Source: Paenibacillus sp. TCA20
Lineage (GTDB): Bacteria > Bacillota > Bacilli > Paenibacillales > Paenibacillaceae
Reading direction: 5' to 3'
Assembly: GCF_000732325.1 (NCBI RefSeq)
Contig: NZ_BBIW01000005.1
Coordinates: forward strand, 186,001-250,000
DNA length: 64,000 nucleotides
Each line of letters starts with the position of its first letter. The first letter of the stretch is position 1. Under the pieces are notes generated by a model, which made no database searches, was not told the origin of the DNA, and saw only the letters and a list, made by a program, of their open reading frames with translations. A program made the translations under genes and the position numbers. Of the stretch, positions 9,342 through 18,338 are shown one piece after another.

Positions 9342-9938
9342 TTGAAAAAAGGAGAAAAGACCAAGGATTTTATCATCCGACAAGCTGCCGTTTTATTCAA
9401 TCAGAAAGGGTACTTTGGCTCCTCTATCTCGGATTTGACCCGTGTCACAGGTATGCAAAAGGGCGGAATCTATAATCATTTCGAGAATAAGGATCAGCTT
9501 GCCCTAGAAGCGTTTGAACATGCTGCAACGGTATTGAGAGCATCTTTCGTGGATGCGATGGCGAACAAAAAGACGGCTTTTGAAAAGCTGTCTGCCGTTA
9601 TTTCAGTCTATCAGGATGCTTATGATAATCCCCCGCTTGCAGGGGGCTGTCCCGTTCTAAACACAGCCATCGAGAGTGATGACGCTCATCCTGCATTAAA
9701 GGAAAAGGCGCAAATAGCGATGGGTAGTTTTTTGGAATTAATCCGTTCTCTTCTTCGGTTGGGGATCGAACAAGGGGAGTTTAAAGAAGAGATAGAGGTG
9801 GAAGAATTTTCCATCTATATAACCTCAGTAATTGAGGGCGGAGTCATGTTGAGTAGACTGTACGAAGACAATTCACATATCCGTTCTAACATTAATCGGT
9901 TGCTAAGTGAGATTGATAAATATCGAACGAGAAATTGA
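9342..9938 (+). CDS. TetR/AcrR family transcriptional regulator
   Basis: About 198 residues. GAGGGGG lies 6 bases before TTG 9342, so that TTG is the preferred start; the ATG at 9336 touches the ribosome site. The N-terminal HTH is clear (IRQAAVLFNQKGYFGSSISDL, then TGMQKGGIYNHFENKDQLA). The C-terminal domain contains LAGGCPVLNTAIESDD, typical of the YcnC/LmrA-like group that regulates efflux or detoxification genes. Palindromic sites in the upstream gap suggest autoregulation and control of the divergent DJ-1 gene. A rho-independent terminator follows. Confidence 0.93.
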   Translation: MKKGEKTKDFIIRQAAVLFNQKGYFGSSISDLTRVTGMQKGGIYNHFENKDQLALEAFEHAATVLRASFVDAMANKKTAFEKLSAVISVYQDAYDNPPLAGGCPVLNTAIESDDAHPALKEKAQIAMGSFLELIRSLLRLGIEQGEFKEEIEVEEFSIYITSVIEGGVMLSRLYEDNSHIRSNINRLLSEIDKYRTRN

Positions 9939-9948
9939 ATTCTCTCGC

Positions 9949-9990
9949 CGCAGGATGGCCGCCGAATCGCATCTGCGGCCTTTTCCTTTT
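9949..9990 (+). terminator. Rho-independent terminator of the tetR gene
   Basis: GCCGCAG pairs with CTGCGGC, with an inner ATG/CAT extension and a bulge, followed by CTTTTCCTTTT. It begins about 10 bases after the stop codon. Confidence 0.65.
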
Positions 9991-10002
9991 GATCATTAAA
10001 TT

Positions 10003-10049
10003 CCAGTTAGATATTTATCTAATTGGTAATCGGCTCATGTTCTTGCCCT
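10003..10049. repeat. Dispersed repeat family 3 (CCGATTAGAT hairpin)
   Basis: CCAGTTAGAT-ATTT-ATCTAATTGG is a 10-bp hairpin followed by TAATCGGCTCATGTTCTTGCCC. Related copies are at 22229 and 37845 (see there), all between genes. Confidence 0.6.
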
Positions 10050-10176
10050 TTTCGGCAATCGGACTACTCCTTTACTAGCTTGTCTGCATGATGTTCTGTA
10101 GTAATTGCATATAACATCTAATTTACATAATTCATAAATAATCACATAACTCTAATGCGATTCACTCTATACCCAC

Positions 10177-10449
10177 TCAGGATTCTCCGAATCGCTTGGC
10201 GTTCCGTGCCCGGGCCCGAGCGATCTCGACCTCTCGATTGCGAGGTTCGGCTTGAGTCACCAGAGAATCTAGCAGCTGTCGTGCAACGACGGTGAACTCT
10301 TGCACCGCTTGGTTAAACGCCGCTTCGTTCGCTTTGGAAGGACGGTTAAAGCCCGAGAGCTTCCTTACGAATTGCAGCGCTGCAGCCTGAATTTCTTCTT
10401 CCGTCGCAGGCGGGTCGAAATTGAATAAGGTCTTGATATTTCGGCACAT
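10177..10449 (-). CDS. DUF2277 family protein
   Basis: 90 residues beginning MCRNIKTLFNFDPPATEEEI, the invariant opening of DUF2277 proteins, followed by LQFVRKLSGFNRPSKANE and a charged Arg-rich tail (EIARARARNAKRFGE). The function is unknown. Members are small cytoplasmic helical proteins widespread in bacteria. It is noticeably GC-richer than its neighbours and stands alone on the minus strand with repeats on either side. Confidence 0.93.
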   Translation of the reverse strand: MCRNIKTLFNFDPPATEEEIQAAALQFVRKLSGFNRPSKANEAAFNQAVQEFTVVARQLLDSLVTQAEPRNREVEIARARARNAKRFGES

Positions 10450-10543
10450 GGCATTTTAAACCCCTTTCTTGAAATGAACGCACTTTGTTGTATCCAGCAT
10501 AACATAGTTTGTTCATTCCTGTAGTTACTCAACATCTCATATT

Positions 10544-10612
10544 AAAAAAAGAAGCGGCTGCTAACCGGCAAACTGCCCTTTGCTGTATTGAGCTAAAGTT
10601 TCCCGTTAGTTT
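10544..10612. repeat. Dispersed repeat family 2
   Basis: An A-run is followed by GAAGCGGCTGCTAACCGGC and AAACTGCCC, then GCTAAAGTTTCCCGTTAG. It aligns with copies at 40147 and 49878. Read on the minus strand it is a hairpin followed by a T-run, so it could act as a terminator. Confidence 0.6.
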
Positions 10613-10685
10613 ATTTCGAAATGCGGGCAGACCGAAGGGCAATAGCCCCAATGCTTGAATATGTCGTTATCTGATGATTCACCTT

Positions 10686-11261
10686 CTATGAAACAATAAT
10701 CTCTCTTTTACTTAAATTCTTAAACACAGAGTAATCCTGATCGGACTTGATAAAACTTAATATTTTATCGGTACATTCAACTGGGCTGAGCTCTTCCGTG
10801 TTCACTTCAAGATCATATTCATTATATGAATATGTGTAGTCGAACTGGGAGTGGGCAAGTCCAATCGCGCGATCTCCCCTGCCCTGCTCTCTTCTAGTAA
10901 GTTCTTCTTTCGAGCATCGTACCCCTATAAACAATATAGGATGATCAATAAGTACATCATAAAAATCATTAAACGACTTGTCATTTGGGATTACGGTATC
11001 TACGATTACATTAAAACCTAATTCGGATAACAATTTAATTGTAGAAAGGTACACTGAGAATATGGAATGATCAACTATTTGCGAGACAACTTGATGATCT
11101 ATTCCTCTTGGAGGTTCATCTGGAAATTTGTTATTAACAAAATCATTGTAATTACTAAAAAACTCATCAATTGATAAATGGTAAAAAGGAATCTCTTTTT
11201 GATTTATCAGTTCAGTTGATAAGGAGGTCTTTCCAGAACTTGACGTTCCGTTCAAATACAC
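10686..11261 (-). CDS. Chloramphenicol-phosphotransferase-like small kinase
   Basis: 191 residues from GTG 11261, preceded by GTGAGGA. The P-loop is GTSSSGKTSL at residues 4-13, directly after the first beta strand. SIDEFF and IVDTVIP follow, with an Arg-rich lid (CSKEELTRREQGRGDRAIG), the layout of the CPT/adenylylsulfate-kinase-like P-loop group. Chloramphenicol phosphotransferase of Streptomyces is the name-giving member; most Firmicute homologues have unknown substrates. It has no partner gene, since the next gene downstream is 240 bases away. Kinase fold is confident, drug resistance is not. Confidence 0.82.
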   Translation of the reverse strand: MYLNGTSSSGKTSLSTELINQKEIPFYHLSIDEFFSNYNDFVNNKFPDEPPRGIDHQVVSQIVDHSIFSVYLSTIKLLSELGFNVIVDTVIPNDKSFNDFYDVLIDHPILFIGVRCSKEELTRREQGRGDRAIGLAHSQFDYTYSYNEYDLEVNTEELSPVECTDKILSFIKSDQDYSVFKNLSKREIIVS

Positions 11262-11459
11262 AATGAGTCCTCACTTCACATGAATCACCCTTATCTATTG
11301 ATTTGCGTTTCATTCAGACAACTTATCCTAACAATTTTTTAAAATTATCCAAGTGATAAAATATTCGAGGAATGATTCAGCAATCCTGCCCATCGTATTA
11401 TGAGATTAACCAATTCTTTCTGGTTGATCCTTTTTGCATTAACTAAAAGGATTAAATGT

Positions 11460-11635
11460 AGCCGTGTCGAACGCACCTGCCCGTGGGACCAGATCCCGAG
11501 CGCTATAAAGTTCACCCCTACTTGTCATAACCATGTTTGAGGCTGGTTGGGACATCGATCCCGTATCACATGCGATGCTGTGGCGCGACAAGGAGTTCGT
11601 TGGGGCTACCGGTTAATTGATTTCGAGGAGAGATA
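11460..11635 (+). ncRNA. Candidate remnant of an IS110 bridge-RNA region
   Basis: The 5' non-coding end of the IS110 remnant is GC-richer than the flank and full of short complementary segments (for example GGGACCAGATCCC, and GTTGGGACATCGATCCC). IS110-family elements encode a structured bridge RNA in this position, between the left end and the recombinase start. No covariance search was possible, so only position and apparent structure support the call. Confidence 0.25.
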
Positions 11636-11637
11636 AA

Positions 11638-12622
11638 ATGAACCCTGTTATCGGGCTAGACATATCTAAAGAAGAAAGTCACGGACAAGCTTTCTTAGAT
11701 CGAGGAAAACCATACCAAGGAATTTTCTATTTCCAACATACGTGGGATGGGCTTGAGATATTGCTTCAAGTTTTTCAGGACATCGAACGTGAATCAGGTC
11801 ATCGGCCTACAATCATTCTGGAAGCCACTGGGCACTACCAAAGCCCTGTCTGTCAATTTCTAGAGGAACATCACTATGTATTTATCGTAATCAATCCGCT
11901 CATTTCTAAGCGGTTTCGAAAAACAAACCTTCGTAAAGTAAAAACAGATGCTGCCGACGCTCTTCTTCTCGGCGATCTGTACTATAGGGAGGAATTCGAA
12001 CCCATCAAAAAAAGAGGTGTCCAATTGCTCAATATGCGTTATCTGACGCGCCAACATGAGTCCTTCTCTAAGATGGCCGTGCAGACAATGCTGCAATTCC
12101 AAGCTGTTTTGGATCAGGTTTTCCCAGCGTATAGAGGTGTTTTTAGTGCTATGTATTCTAACGTATCTCTTCGCTTCTTACATGAGTTTCCTACCTCATT
12201 TTTCGGAAAACCATGTATGAGAGCCACCTCATCAATCTTAAGATCTTAATCAGCCTTATTCTTCAGTACCCGGAGCATCTTGCTATGTTGGAACAGACCA
12301 TAGATGCCCTGGCTACTGAGATTGAAGAGTATGATTTAATCCAAGTCAATTCCCGGTATTGGCCCTAAAATTGCAGCAACAATTTTATCCGAAATTGGGG
12401 AAGTCGACCGATTTGACCATCCAAAGAAACTGGTTGCCTTTGCAGGCATAGACCCCAGTGTTTTTGCTTCAGGTAAGTTTACAGCAACTCGGAATCGAAT
12501 CACTAAACGTGGTTCCAGGCAGCTTCGGTATGCACTTGTTATGGCGGTACAGTGTGGTCTGATCCGATCTCGCAACACTCGAATGAAAGAATTTTACGAA
12601 TGTAAAAGATCCGAGGGAAAAC
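11638..12622 (+). pseudogene. IS110-family recombinase (broken)
   Basis: The start ATG 11638 follows GAGGAG. The first ~190 residues read through: GLDISKEES (first catalytic Asp), ILEATGHY, INPLISKRFRK and KTDAADALLL, the DEDD (RuvC-like) domain. After LHEFPT an internal deletion and frame change occur. The C-terminal part resumes in another frame with YESHLINLKILI, breaks again near 12350, then gives IPGIGPKIAATIL, FAGIDPSVFASGKF and KRGSRQLRYAL, the transposase_20 domain. The protein ends at KRSEGK because an IS3 element is inserted there. At least two frameshifts and the truncation make it inactive. Confidence 0.9.
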
Positions 12623-13492
12623 TGGTCAAGACCCCGTTTAGTGGACATTAAAAAACACCTATCCAAACTGACGTCGAAATTCTATCGGCGTCAGTTTTTT
12701 TAGTTTACGCTGTGGCCGTCTTTTGTTGTAAAATCGGATATATTTTTCAATTCTCCTTTGTGCCTCTAGCATATTTCGTATAATCATAAGGGTAGAGTCC
12801 TTCCGTTTTGAGATGCGAGAAGAAACTCTCCATAGAGGCGTTGTCTAGACAATTGCCCCTGCGAGACATGCTGATTTGGGCGCCAACCTTTGGCAGCATG
12901 TCGTGGTAGGCATGAGACGTGTACTGAAATCCTTGGTCGCTGTGAACGATCAATTCAGTCACGTCTTTTTGCTTAGAGAACGCTTTGGCAAAGGTTTGAA
13001 GCACCAAATCATTGTCATTCCGTTGGCTAAGTTCGTAGGCCACAATCTCGTTGTTAAACAGATCTTTCACAGCTGAAAGATAGAGCCAACGCTCGCCAAC
13101 CGGTATTGAGTCACATCGGTCACCCACTTCTGGTTTGGTTTTTCGGCAGTAAATTTCCTTTGAAGCAGATTCTCAGCTACACGTTCGAGCAGCCTTATAT
13201 GTCAAGTTAAATCGACGTTTCCGGCGAATGCTGGCCTGAAGGCCAAGCTGTTGCATCAGACGTATGACGCATCCATCGCTTCATCCGCCCCTCATCTTGA
13301 ATTCCGAAATGGTCGTTGATTTGTCGATAGGTCCATTTCTCTTCTACGTGCATACGAATGGCCTCCAACTTGAGTTCCTCAGAATATGCCCTAAACTTTT
13401 GACCTTTGATCGCCATACAAAAATGCACCCCTAGAATTTCATCGGTTAAACCCAGGGGTTTTTCCAATGTCCATTCTAAGGGGTGCAGTTCA
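12623..13492 (-). mobile_element. Internally deleted IS3-family element
   Basis: The terminal repeats are TGAACTGCACCCCTTAGAAT (inward from 13492) and TGGTCAAGACCCCGTTTAGT (inward from 12623); both continue into GGACATT. The element is only ~870 bp against about 1.2-1.5 kb for intact IS3 members, so a large internal part is gone. It sits inside the IS110 recombinase gene. I could not identify a target-site duplication. Confidence 0.82.
12659..13416 (-). pseudogene. IS3-family transposase (orfA/orfB remnants)
   Basis: OrfA starts at ATG 13416 (MAIKGQKFRAYSEELKLEAI, HTH) and breaks after ~45 residues. It joins a mid-orfB piece (MQQLGLQASIRRKRRF). OrfB pieces in alternating frames carry the DDE integrase core: WVTDVTQY (first Asp), HSDQGFQYTS (second Asp) and NASMESFFSHLKTE (Glu). 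The extreme C-terminus IEKYIRFYNKRRPQ ends at a TAG at 12659. At least three frameshifts and one deletion are visible. It is dead. Confidence 0.9.
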
Positions 13493-13519
13493 GGCTAAAA
13501 ACAGGCTTTTTGATTCCGC

Positions 13520-14398
13520 TTATATCATAATTTGTCTTCGTTCAATGCCAGCGACCGCACCACCAACCCGAACCTGGTTGATTTCACCGCTCTCGCTCAG
13601 GCGCAATCCAGCCTTAATTTCAGAAGGACAATCCATCGAATACCCTTGCCTGAAAATAACGTGCTCTACTTCCCGCAAAGATCGTTGGCCATGTTGGTAC
13701 AAATAGCAGAGCAGGGCACCGTTGGATGTTCCTGTCGCACTCTCCTCGGGAATATCGTGCAGCGGCGCAAAATTTCGGCATTCCGCAGCAGCATCGTCTG
13801 GAGTATCCAGTGTGAACAGATGATATCCAACCACATCATATTTTTTGCTTATGGCGGTTATAGCGTCAAAATTGGGCTGAACCTCATTCAAGAGCTTCCT
13901 ACTGCGAATCGGGATCAAAATGTCCCGAAGCCCCGTCGAAACAATCTGGATGGGCAACCCGGTTTCAAGATCCTCGGCATCCATCCCCAAAGATGGGGCG
14001 ATTTCCTCACAGGATATCCTTTCAAGAAATTGTGGTAAAGCCTGTGACAAATAAACAAGACCCTCCGAGCTAATATCGACATCCAATATCCCTGCCTTGG
14101 TTTCTATCCTATAGAAGGCCCCTTCCTCTGCCAAACCCAGCGAACGCATTAGTCCAAATGCAGCAATCGTGGCGTGTCCGCACAGATCAACTTCGCTGGT
14201 GGGGGTGAAAAAGCGGATTTTGTAATCCGCAAGCAAGGATTTTTCCATAAAGGCCGTTTCCGAAAAGCCCAAATCCTTCGCTATGAGCTGCTTCTCGGTA
14301 TCATCCAGCGAAAGGCCATTCTCCAAGACAACGCCGGCTGGATTACCGCCACGGTCCCCTTTCGCAAACGCATTTAACGTATACACTTCCACATTCAT
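13520..14398 (-). CDS. PhzF family isomerase/epimerase-like protein
   Basis: 292 residues from ATG 14398, chosen for the GAGGAGAGG site just upstream; a longer frame to 14458 has none. The diaminopimelate-epimerase-like fold is shown by GGNPAGVVL, the catalytic Glu region GFSETAFM, FFTPTSEVDLCGHAT, and late EESATGTSNGAL. PhzF acts in phenazine synthesis, but most homologues outside phenazine clusters have unknown substrates. No phenazine genes lie nearby. Its 3' end is only 28 bases from the dead IS3 element and remains intact. Confidence 0.92.
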   Translation of the reverse strand: MNVEVYTLNAFAKGDRGGNPAGVVLENGLSLDDTEKQLIAKDLGFSETAFMEKSLLADYKIRFFTPTSEVDLCGHATIAAFGLMRSLGLAEEGAFYRIETKAGILDVDISSEGLVYLSQALPQFLERISCEEIAPSLGMDAEDLETGLPIQIVSTGLRDILIPIRSRKLLNEVQPNFDAITAISKKYDVVGYHLFTLDTPDDAAAECRNFAPLHDIPEESATGTSNGALLCYLYQHGQRSLREVEHVIFRQGYSMDCPSEIKAGLRLSESGEINQVRVGGAVAGIERRQIMI

Positions 14399-14478
14399 GT
14401 TCCTCTCCTCCTCAACGGATGTGTAATGATTATCCCAGTCAATCTCTCCCACTTCCATGGTAAGTCGCAGTTATAGGG

Positions 14479-15123
14479 CTAATTAGCGCTATATTCCCCT
14501 TTTTTTGGTTTCTGCTGATAGTTGGCAAATTTCAATCGTGTATAAGAAATAATGCCGGACAATAAGAAGAAGCTGATAATCGTTCCTTCACGGATATTGA
14601 TTGGTAAACTGTATAGTAGTGATATTGTTATTGATATAACAATATAGAATAGATCGACACAATATCTATACTGAGAGAAAGAGCGTTTTGTTAATTCAGC
14701 TATTCGTAAACATAAACTTTCAATAGGAAAAGGAATAATATCTAATGATAGAATAATACCTGTTGATCCACCGGCTAGTATCAAACCGAAAATAAGAAGT
14801 CCGATTCTTACTAAATAATTTTCTACGTGAATCGTACCGAAAATAGTATAGAGGAAGAAATTAATAATCATTCCAAAGAACAAGATGGAAATGAACATCA
14901 AAGTGAATTTTTTATAATCCTTTTCTTCGCAAAGGAAGATATATCCGATTAGAAAAATGAGATTTGCAATGAATGTAATTGTACCAACTTTGATGGAAGT
15001 CCACTCAGATATAGATAAATTCATCGCATTAAAACTGCTTACTCCAACATCAGCTTTTAATGTAAGACTAATGCCAATAGCACTTACTATATAGAGTAGG
15101 ATTGATGGAATTACTTTTTTCAT
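14479..15123 (-). CDS. YczE/YitT-like integral membrane protein
   Basis: 214 residues from ATG 15123, with GAGGAAG just upstream and the start overlapping the HAD stop (ATGA). Five or six hydrophobic segments are visible, starting with SILLYIVSAIGISL. GVSSFNAMNLSISE and GGSTGIILSLDIIPF are typical of YczE proteins, membrane proteins of unknown mechanism; in B. subtilis YczE affects bacillomycin production. It is translationally coupled to a HAD phosphatase. Confidence 0.85.
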   Translation of the reverse strand: MKKVIPSILLYIVSAIGISLTLKADVGVSSFNAMNLSISEWTSIKVGTITFIANLIFLIGYIFLCEEKDYKKFTLMFISILFFGMIINFFLYTIFGTIHVENYLVRIGLLIFGLILAGGSTGIILSLDIIPFPIESLCLRIAELTKRSFSQYRYCVDLFYIVISITISLLYSLPINIREGTIISFFLLSGIISYTRLKFANYQQKPKKGEYSAN

Positions 15124-15821
15124 GATTCTTCCTCTAATAAGTCCATTATTTGCATTAAATTTGTTATTGTATATGTGCTCTTTGGTGAACATGATTTAGG
15201 CATGCTTTTCTTAGGGTTAAACCACACACAATCTATTCCGACATTGATCGCTCCTTGAATATCTGATGTCAAACGATCACCTATCATTAGAACTTGTTCT
15301 TTGCGGCTTATATGCACGGCATCAAAAATATAGTAAAAGAAATGGGGATTCGGTTTTTCATAACCAATTTCTTCTGAGATAAAAAGTTGTTCAAAATATC
15401 CTCGTAGCTTGGCATCTTCTAATCTTTTTCTTTGAGTCTTTCCTACACCGTTTGTTCCAATGTATAATTTATAATCTTGCTTACTTAGAGCATTTAATAA
15501 TTCATGTGCATGGGTAACGGCCAAATGACCTTGGTTTAAATGCTCTCGGTACATAGCTTCAACTTTTGCTCCGTTTTCATCTATATGAAATTCCTTCAAA
15601 AAAAGCGAAAACCGCGTTGTCAGCACTTCATCACGAGAAATCAAGCCTTCCTCTAATTGATGCCATAATCCATCATTAATGTACTTATAACATGCAATGG
15701 TTTGTTTGTTATAAGGTAACTCATACAGTGTAATAATTTGTTTTAAAGCCTTCTCTTCTGAATTATGAAAATCAAGTATCGTATCATCTAAGTCAAAAAT
15801 AATATGTTTGTATTTGTTCAT
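15120..15821 (-). CDS. HAD-superfamily hydrolase, YjjG/YfnB-like
   Basis: 233 residues. HAD motif I IIFDLDDTILDF (nucleophile and acid Asp), motif II IGTNGVGKTQ, motif III Lys in GYEKPNPHFF, and motif IV MIGDRLTSDI are all present. A helical cap lies between motifs I and II (residues ~15-85). The YjjG/YfnB group dephosphorylates nucleotides, often non-canonical ones. It is the first gene of a two-gene unit with the YczE-like membrane protein, divergent from a Crp/Fnr regulator 78 bases away that may control it. Confidence 0.92.
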   Translation of the reverse strand: MNKYKHIIFDLDDTILDFHNSEEKALKQIITLYELPYNKQTIACYKYINDGLWHQLEEGLISRDEVLTTRFSLFLKEFHIDENGAKVEAMYREHLNQGHLAVTHAHELLNALSKQDYKLYIGTNGVGKTQRKRLEDAKLRGYFEQLFISEEIGYEKPNPHFFYYIFDAVHISRKEQVLMIGDRLTSDIQGAINVGIDCVWFNPKKSMPKSCSPKSTYTITNLMQIMDLLEEES

Positions 15822-15898
15822 CCCTAACCACCTCTAGGTAGTAATATATCTAAAGTAAAAATATAATAATAGGAGATATCTCATATAGAGGTGATAAA

Positions 15899-16570
15899 AT
15901 GGAGAAAATTAATTTAAAGGATTACGCTGAATATTTTGTGGATATATATAATGATATTCAAGAAACTTTTCCGAAAACAGCTTTACATCAGGCTTTTGTT
16001 TGTAAGTTTTCTGCTAATGAATATATAGTGCGCTTTGATGAAGATATTCAGTACCTATTTTTATTATTGGATGGGAAGGCAAAAATATATTTAGTACACG
16101 AAAATGGAAAACGTGCGCTGATTCAGTTTCTAAAGAAAGATGATTTTATTGGTGAATTATCTTTGATTGAGGTTGAAAAGAATTTAAAGGATGTTGTGGC
16201 TATAAATAACTGCACATGCTTAGCGGTTCCATTGGCTTCATCGAAAGAGCATCTGTTAAATGACAATCTTTTCCTCCATAATTTATCAAAATATTTAGGT
16301 AATAAATTACTTAAAAGAACTGATCATTATACAGCTATGCAGGATTATGAATTTAAAAATCGATTGGCAAAATATATTCTAGAAATAGAAAATAATGGAT
16401 ACTTTCAAGAGAAGCATACCGAAACAGCAGAATACGTGGGGGGAAGCTATCGACATCTATTATACACACTTAACCAATTTCGTGAAGAAGGAATATTAGA
16501 AAAACAAGGCAGGGAATATTTTATCATTAATAAAGAAAAGTTAGAAAGAATGAGTTCAAAAAAAGATTAA
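15899..16570 (+). CDS. Crp/Fnr family regulator, YeiL-like
   Basis: 223 residues. The N-terminal cyclic-nucleotide-binding-like beta barrel (~residues 20-130) contains LFLLLDGKAKIYLVHENGKRAL and FIGELSLIEV. The C-terminal wing-HTH is short and divergent (TAEYVGGSYRHLLYTLNQF, then EEGILEKQGREYFI). There is no N-terminal Cys cluster, so it is not an Fnr-type iron-sulfur sensor. YeiL-like proteins are the nearest group. It is divergent from the HAD-YczE pair. Confidence 0.88.
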   Translation: MEKINLKDYAEYFVDIYNDIQETFPKTALHQAFVCKFSANEYIVRFDEDIQYLFLLLDGKAKIYLVHENGKRALIQFLKKDDFIGELSLIEVEKNLKDVVAINNCTCLAVPLASSKEHLLNDNLFLHNLSKYLGNKLLKRTDHYTAMQDYEFKNRLAKYILEIENNGYFQEKHTETAEYVGGSYRHLLYTLNQFREEGILEKQGREYFIINKEKLERMSSKKD

Positions 16571-16627
16571 TTTATTATATGTTCGATGAAAATAACGTAT
16601 CAGATTGGATTCGTTGATTTAAATCAA

Positions 16628-17011
16628 TTATAGAATTGAAGAATCGTCAGCATCCATAAAAGAGAAAACCTCATTTAAGTAACTGTTCATATTCTCATCA
16701 ATCGTTGTAGCCACGAATTTCCCTTCGGTCGTAAGATGTAGAATATATACTCTACGATCCTCGGGATGTGTTGTTTTCTTGACTAAATTCTTTTTAATCA
16801 ACGTTTGCACCTGACGGCTAAATGTAGTTATATCCATACCGAGTGAATCTGCAATCTGCTGCATAGATGGTTCATGCTGTCGATCAATTTCATAAAGAAT
16901 ATGGCTTTGGATCATTGATATTTCATTAGTCCCTACACTACAACAATCCTTATTCAGAAGGCCGAATCGGCGTGCAGTCACTTGTAGTAGTTCTCTCGGA
17001 CTTTCTTCCAT
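16628..17011 (-). CDS. MarR family transcriptional regulator
   Basis: 127 residues; the C-terminal helix is short compared with the usual ~145. The wHTH is clear: ILYEIDRQHEPSMQQIADSL, TFSRQVQTLIKKNLV, then HPEDRRVYILHLT wing. Two adjacent Cys (KDCCSV, ~residues 23-24) could sense oxidants or metals as in some MarR proteins. No obvious target is adjacent: it lies convergent to the Crp/Fnr gene and upstream of no coding sequence. Confidence 0.9.
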   Translation of the reverse strand: MEESPRELLQVTARRFGLLNKDCCSVGTNEISMIQSHILYEIDRQHEPSMQQIADSLGMDITTFSRQVQTLIKKNLVKKTTHPEDRRVYILHLTTEGKFVATTIDENMNSYLNEVFSFMDADDSSIL

Positions 17012-17228
17012 CTAAGCTCACCTCTTGCTTCAGTTTATATAATATATATTTGCATTTTACAAGTATATAATTCGAATTTCTCCATTTTTCTGTAAGTATC
17101 CGATTACCATCCTCCTTCATAAAAGGCGTTGAATATCGGTCTTGTCTTTGTTGTTGTGGTTTTCCTTCTTTTAATCGCTGCCGATCATGATCTAGATCCA
17201 AACATTGATTCTTTAGTGCATGTAGAAA

Positions 17229-17257
17229 AAACCCTCGGAAACGAGTTCCAAGGGTTT
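17229..17257 (-). terminator. Rho-independent terminator of pdxS
   Basis: AAACCCT-GGAA pairs with TTCC-AGGGTTT. On the minus strand the hairpin is followed by a T-run, 40 bases after the pdxS stop. Confidence 0.8.
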
Positions 17258-17295
17258 AGTTTGATTTTTGGTTATGCGTGACTCTAATTCTCCTC

Positions 17296-18177
17296 TTACC
17301 AACCGCGATCAGACATGCGTTCTGCTGCAGTCAGTTTAGAAATTTCAATCCCTTTCATAGGGGTACCCAAGTTCTTAGATACTTCGGCAATCAGTTTATA
17401 ATCCGTATAATGTGTTGTGGCTTCAACGATGGCACGAGCAAACTTCTCAGGATTGTCCGATTTGAAAATACCAGATCCAACAAAGACTCCGTCTGCTCCC
17501 AAATGCATCATTAGTGCAGCATCTGCCGGAGTAGCAACACCGCCGGCTGCAAAGTTAACGACGGGAAGCTTACCATTCTCGTGAACTTCAAACAGAAGCT
17601 CGTAAGGCACACCCAGAACTTTAGCTTCAGCGTAGAGCTCATCCTTGGACATATTTTGCACTTTACGAATCTGACCGTTGATCAAACGCATATGGCGGAC
17701 TGCTTCCACAATGTTACCCGTTCCTGGTTCACCTTTTGTACGAATCATGGATGCCCCTTCACCAATACGGCGAAGAGCCTCCCCCAAATCTTTGGCCCCA
17801 CATACGAACGGTACAGTGAACTCCTGTTTATCAATATGGAATACTTCATCCGCAGGTGTAAGGACTTCACTTTCATCTAGATAGTCTACACCAAGGGATT
17901 CCAGTACTTTTGCTTCTATGTAATGACCGATACGCGCCTTAGCCATCACCGGGATAGTGACCACCTTCATAACCTCTTCAATGATCGTTGGATCTGCCAT
18001 GCGAGCGACACCGCCCGCTGCGCGAATATCGGAAGGAACGCGCTCAAGAGCCATAACAGCAGTTGCCCCTGCCGCTTCTGCGATTTTTGCTTGCTCTGCA
18101 TTCATAACGTCCATGATGACGCCGCCTTTTTGCATTTCAGCCATCCCTCTTTTGACACGATCTGTACCTGTTCTCAT
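17296..18177 (-). CDS. pdxS: Pyridoxal 5'-phosphate synthase, synthase subunit PdxS
   Basis: 293 residues, full length. PdxS makes PLP from ribose 5-phosphate, glyceraldehyde 3-phosphate and ammonia in a complex with the glutaminase PdxT. Landmarks are [33 protein letters not shown], the imine-forming Lys in [10 protein letters not shown] (~80), the second Lys in [10 protein letters not shown] (~148), and [11 protein letters not shown] with the phosphate site [12 protein letters not shown]. No pdxT lies downstream: a terminator follows at once. So PdxT must be elsewhere, or this is an extra copy. It is divergent from a MocR-type regulator of the PdxR kind. Confidence 0.97.
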   Translation of the reverse strand: MRTGTDRVKRGMAEMQKGGVIMDVMNAEQAKIAEAAGATAVMALERVPSDIRAAGGVARMADPTIIEEVMKVVTIPVMAKARIGHYIEAKVLESLGVDYLDESEVLTPADEVFHIDKQEFTVPFVCGAKDLGEALRRIGEGASMIRTKGEPGTGNIVEAVRHMRLINGQIRKVQNMSKDELYAEAKVLGVPYELLFEVHENGKLPVVNFAAGGVATPADAALMMHLGADGVFVGSGIFKSDNPEKFARAIVEATTHYTDYKLIAEVSKNLGTPMKGIEISKLTAAERMSDRGW

Positions 18178-18338
18178 AACTTCTATTCCCCCTATACCAT
18201 GTTTAACAATCTAATCGCAGCTTTTTTCAGTTCTTGATTGACTTGAATCTATGGATTAATATAAAGGGGAAACTGACAATTAAAAAGATCCAATAATTTA
18301 TAATTTCATTGTACCACTTTCTTAATTACGGAGGTCAT

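Larger units (their letters stand above)
11460..12622 (+). mobile_element. IS110-family element remnant, truncated by an IS3 insertion
   Basis: It comprises the left non-coding region, a decayed DEDD recombinase, and an abrupt end at 12622 where IS3-type terminal sequence begins. Neither boundary is exact: the left limit is set by the composition change near 11460, and the right end of the element is lost. Another scrap of the same recombinase sequence is found at 22755-22805. Confidence 0.8.

Noticed and set aside
13532..14038. Plus-strand frame opposite the PhzF gene
   Set aside because: The minus-strand frame matches the PhzF family over its full length, so this is an antisense shadow.
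17012..17220. Coding frame MDLDHDRQRLKEGKPQQQRQ on the minus strand
   Set aside because: No ribosome site, low-complexity composition and overlap with the marR promoter region.
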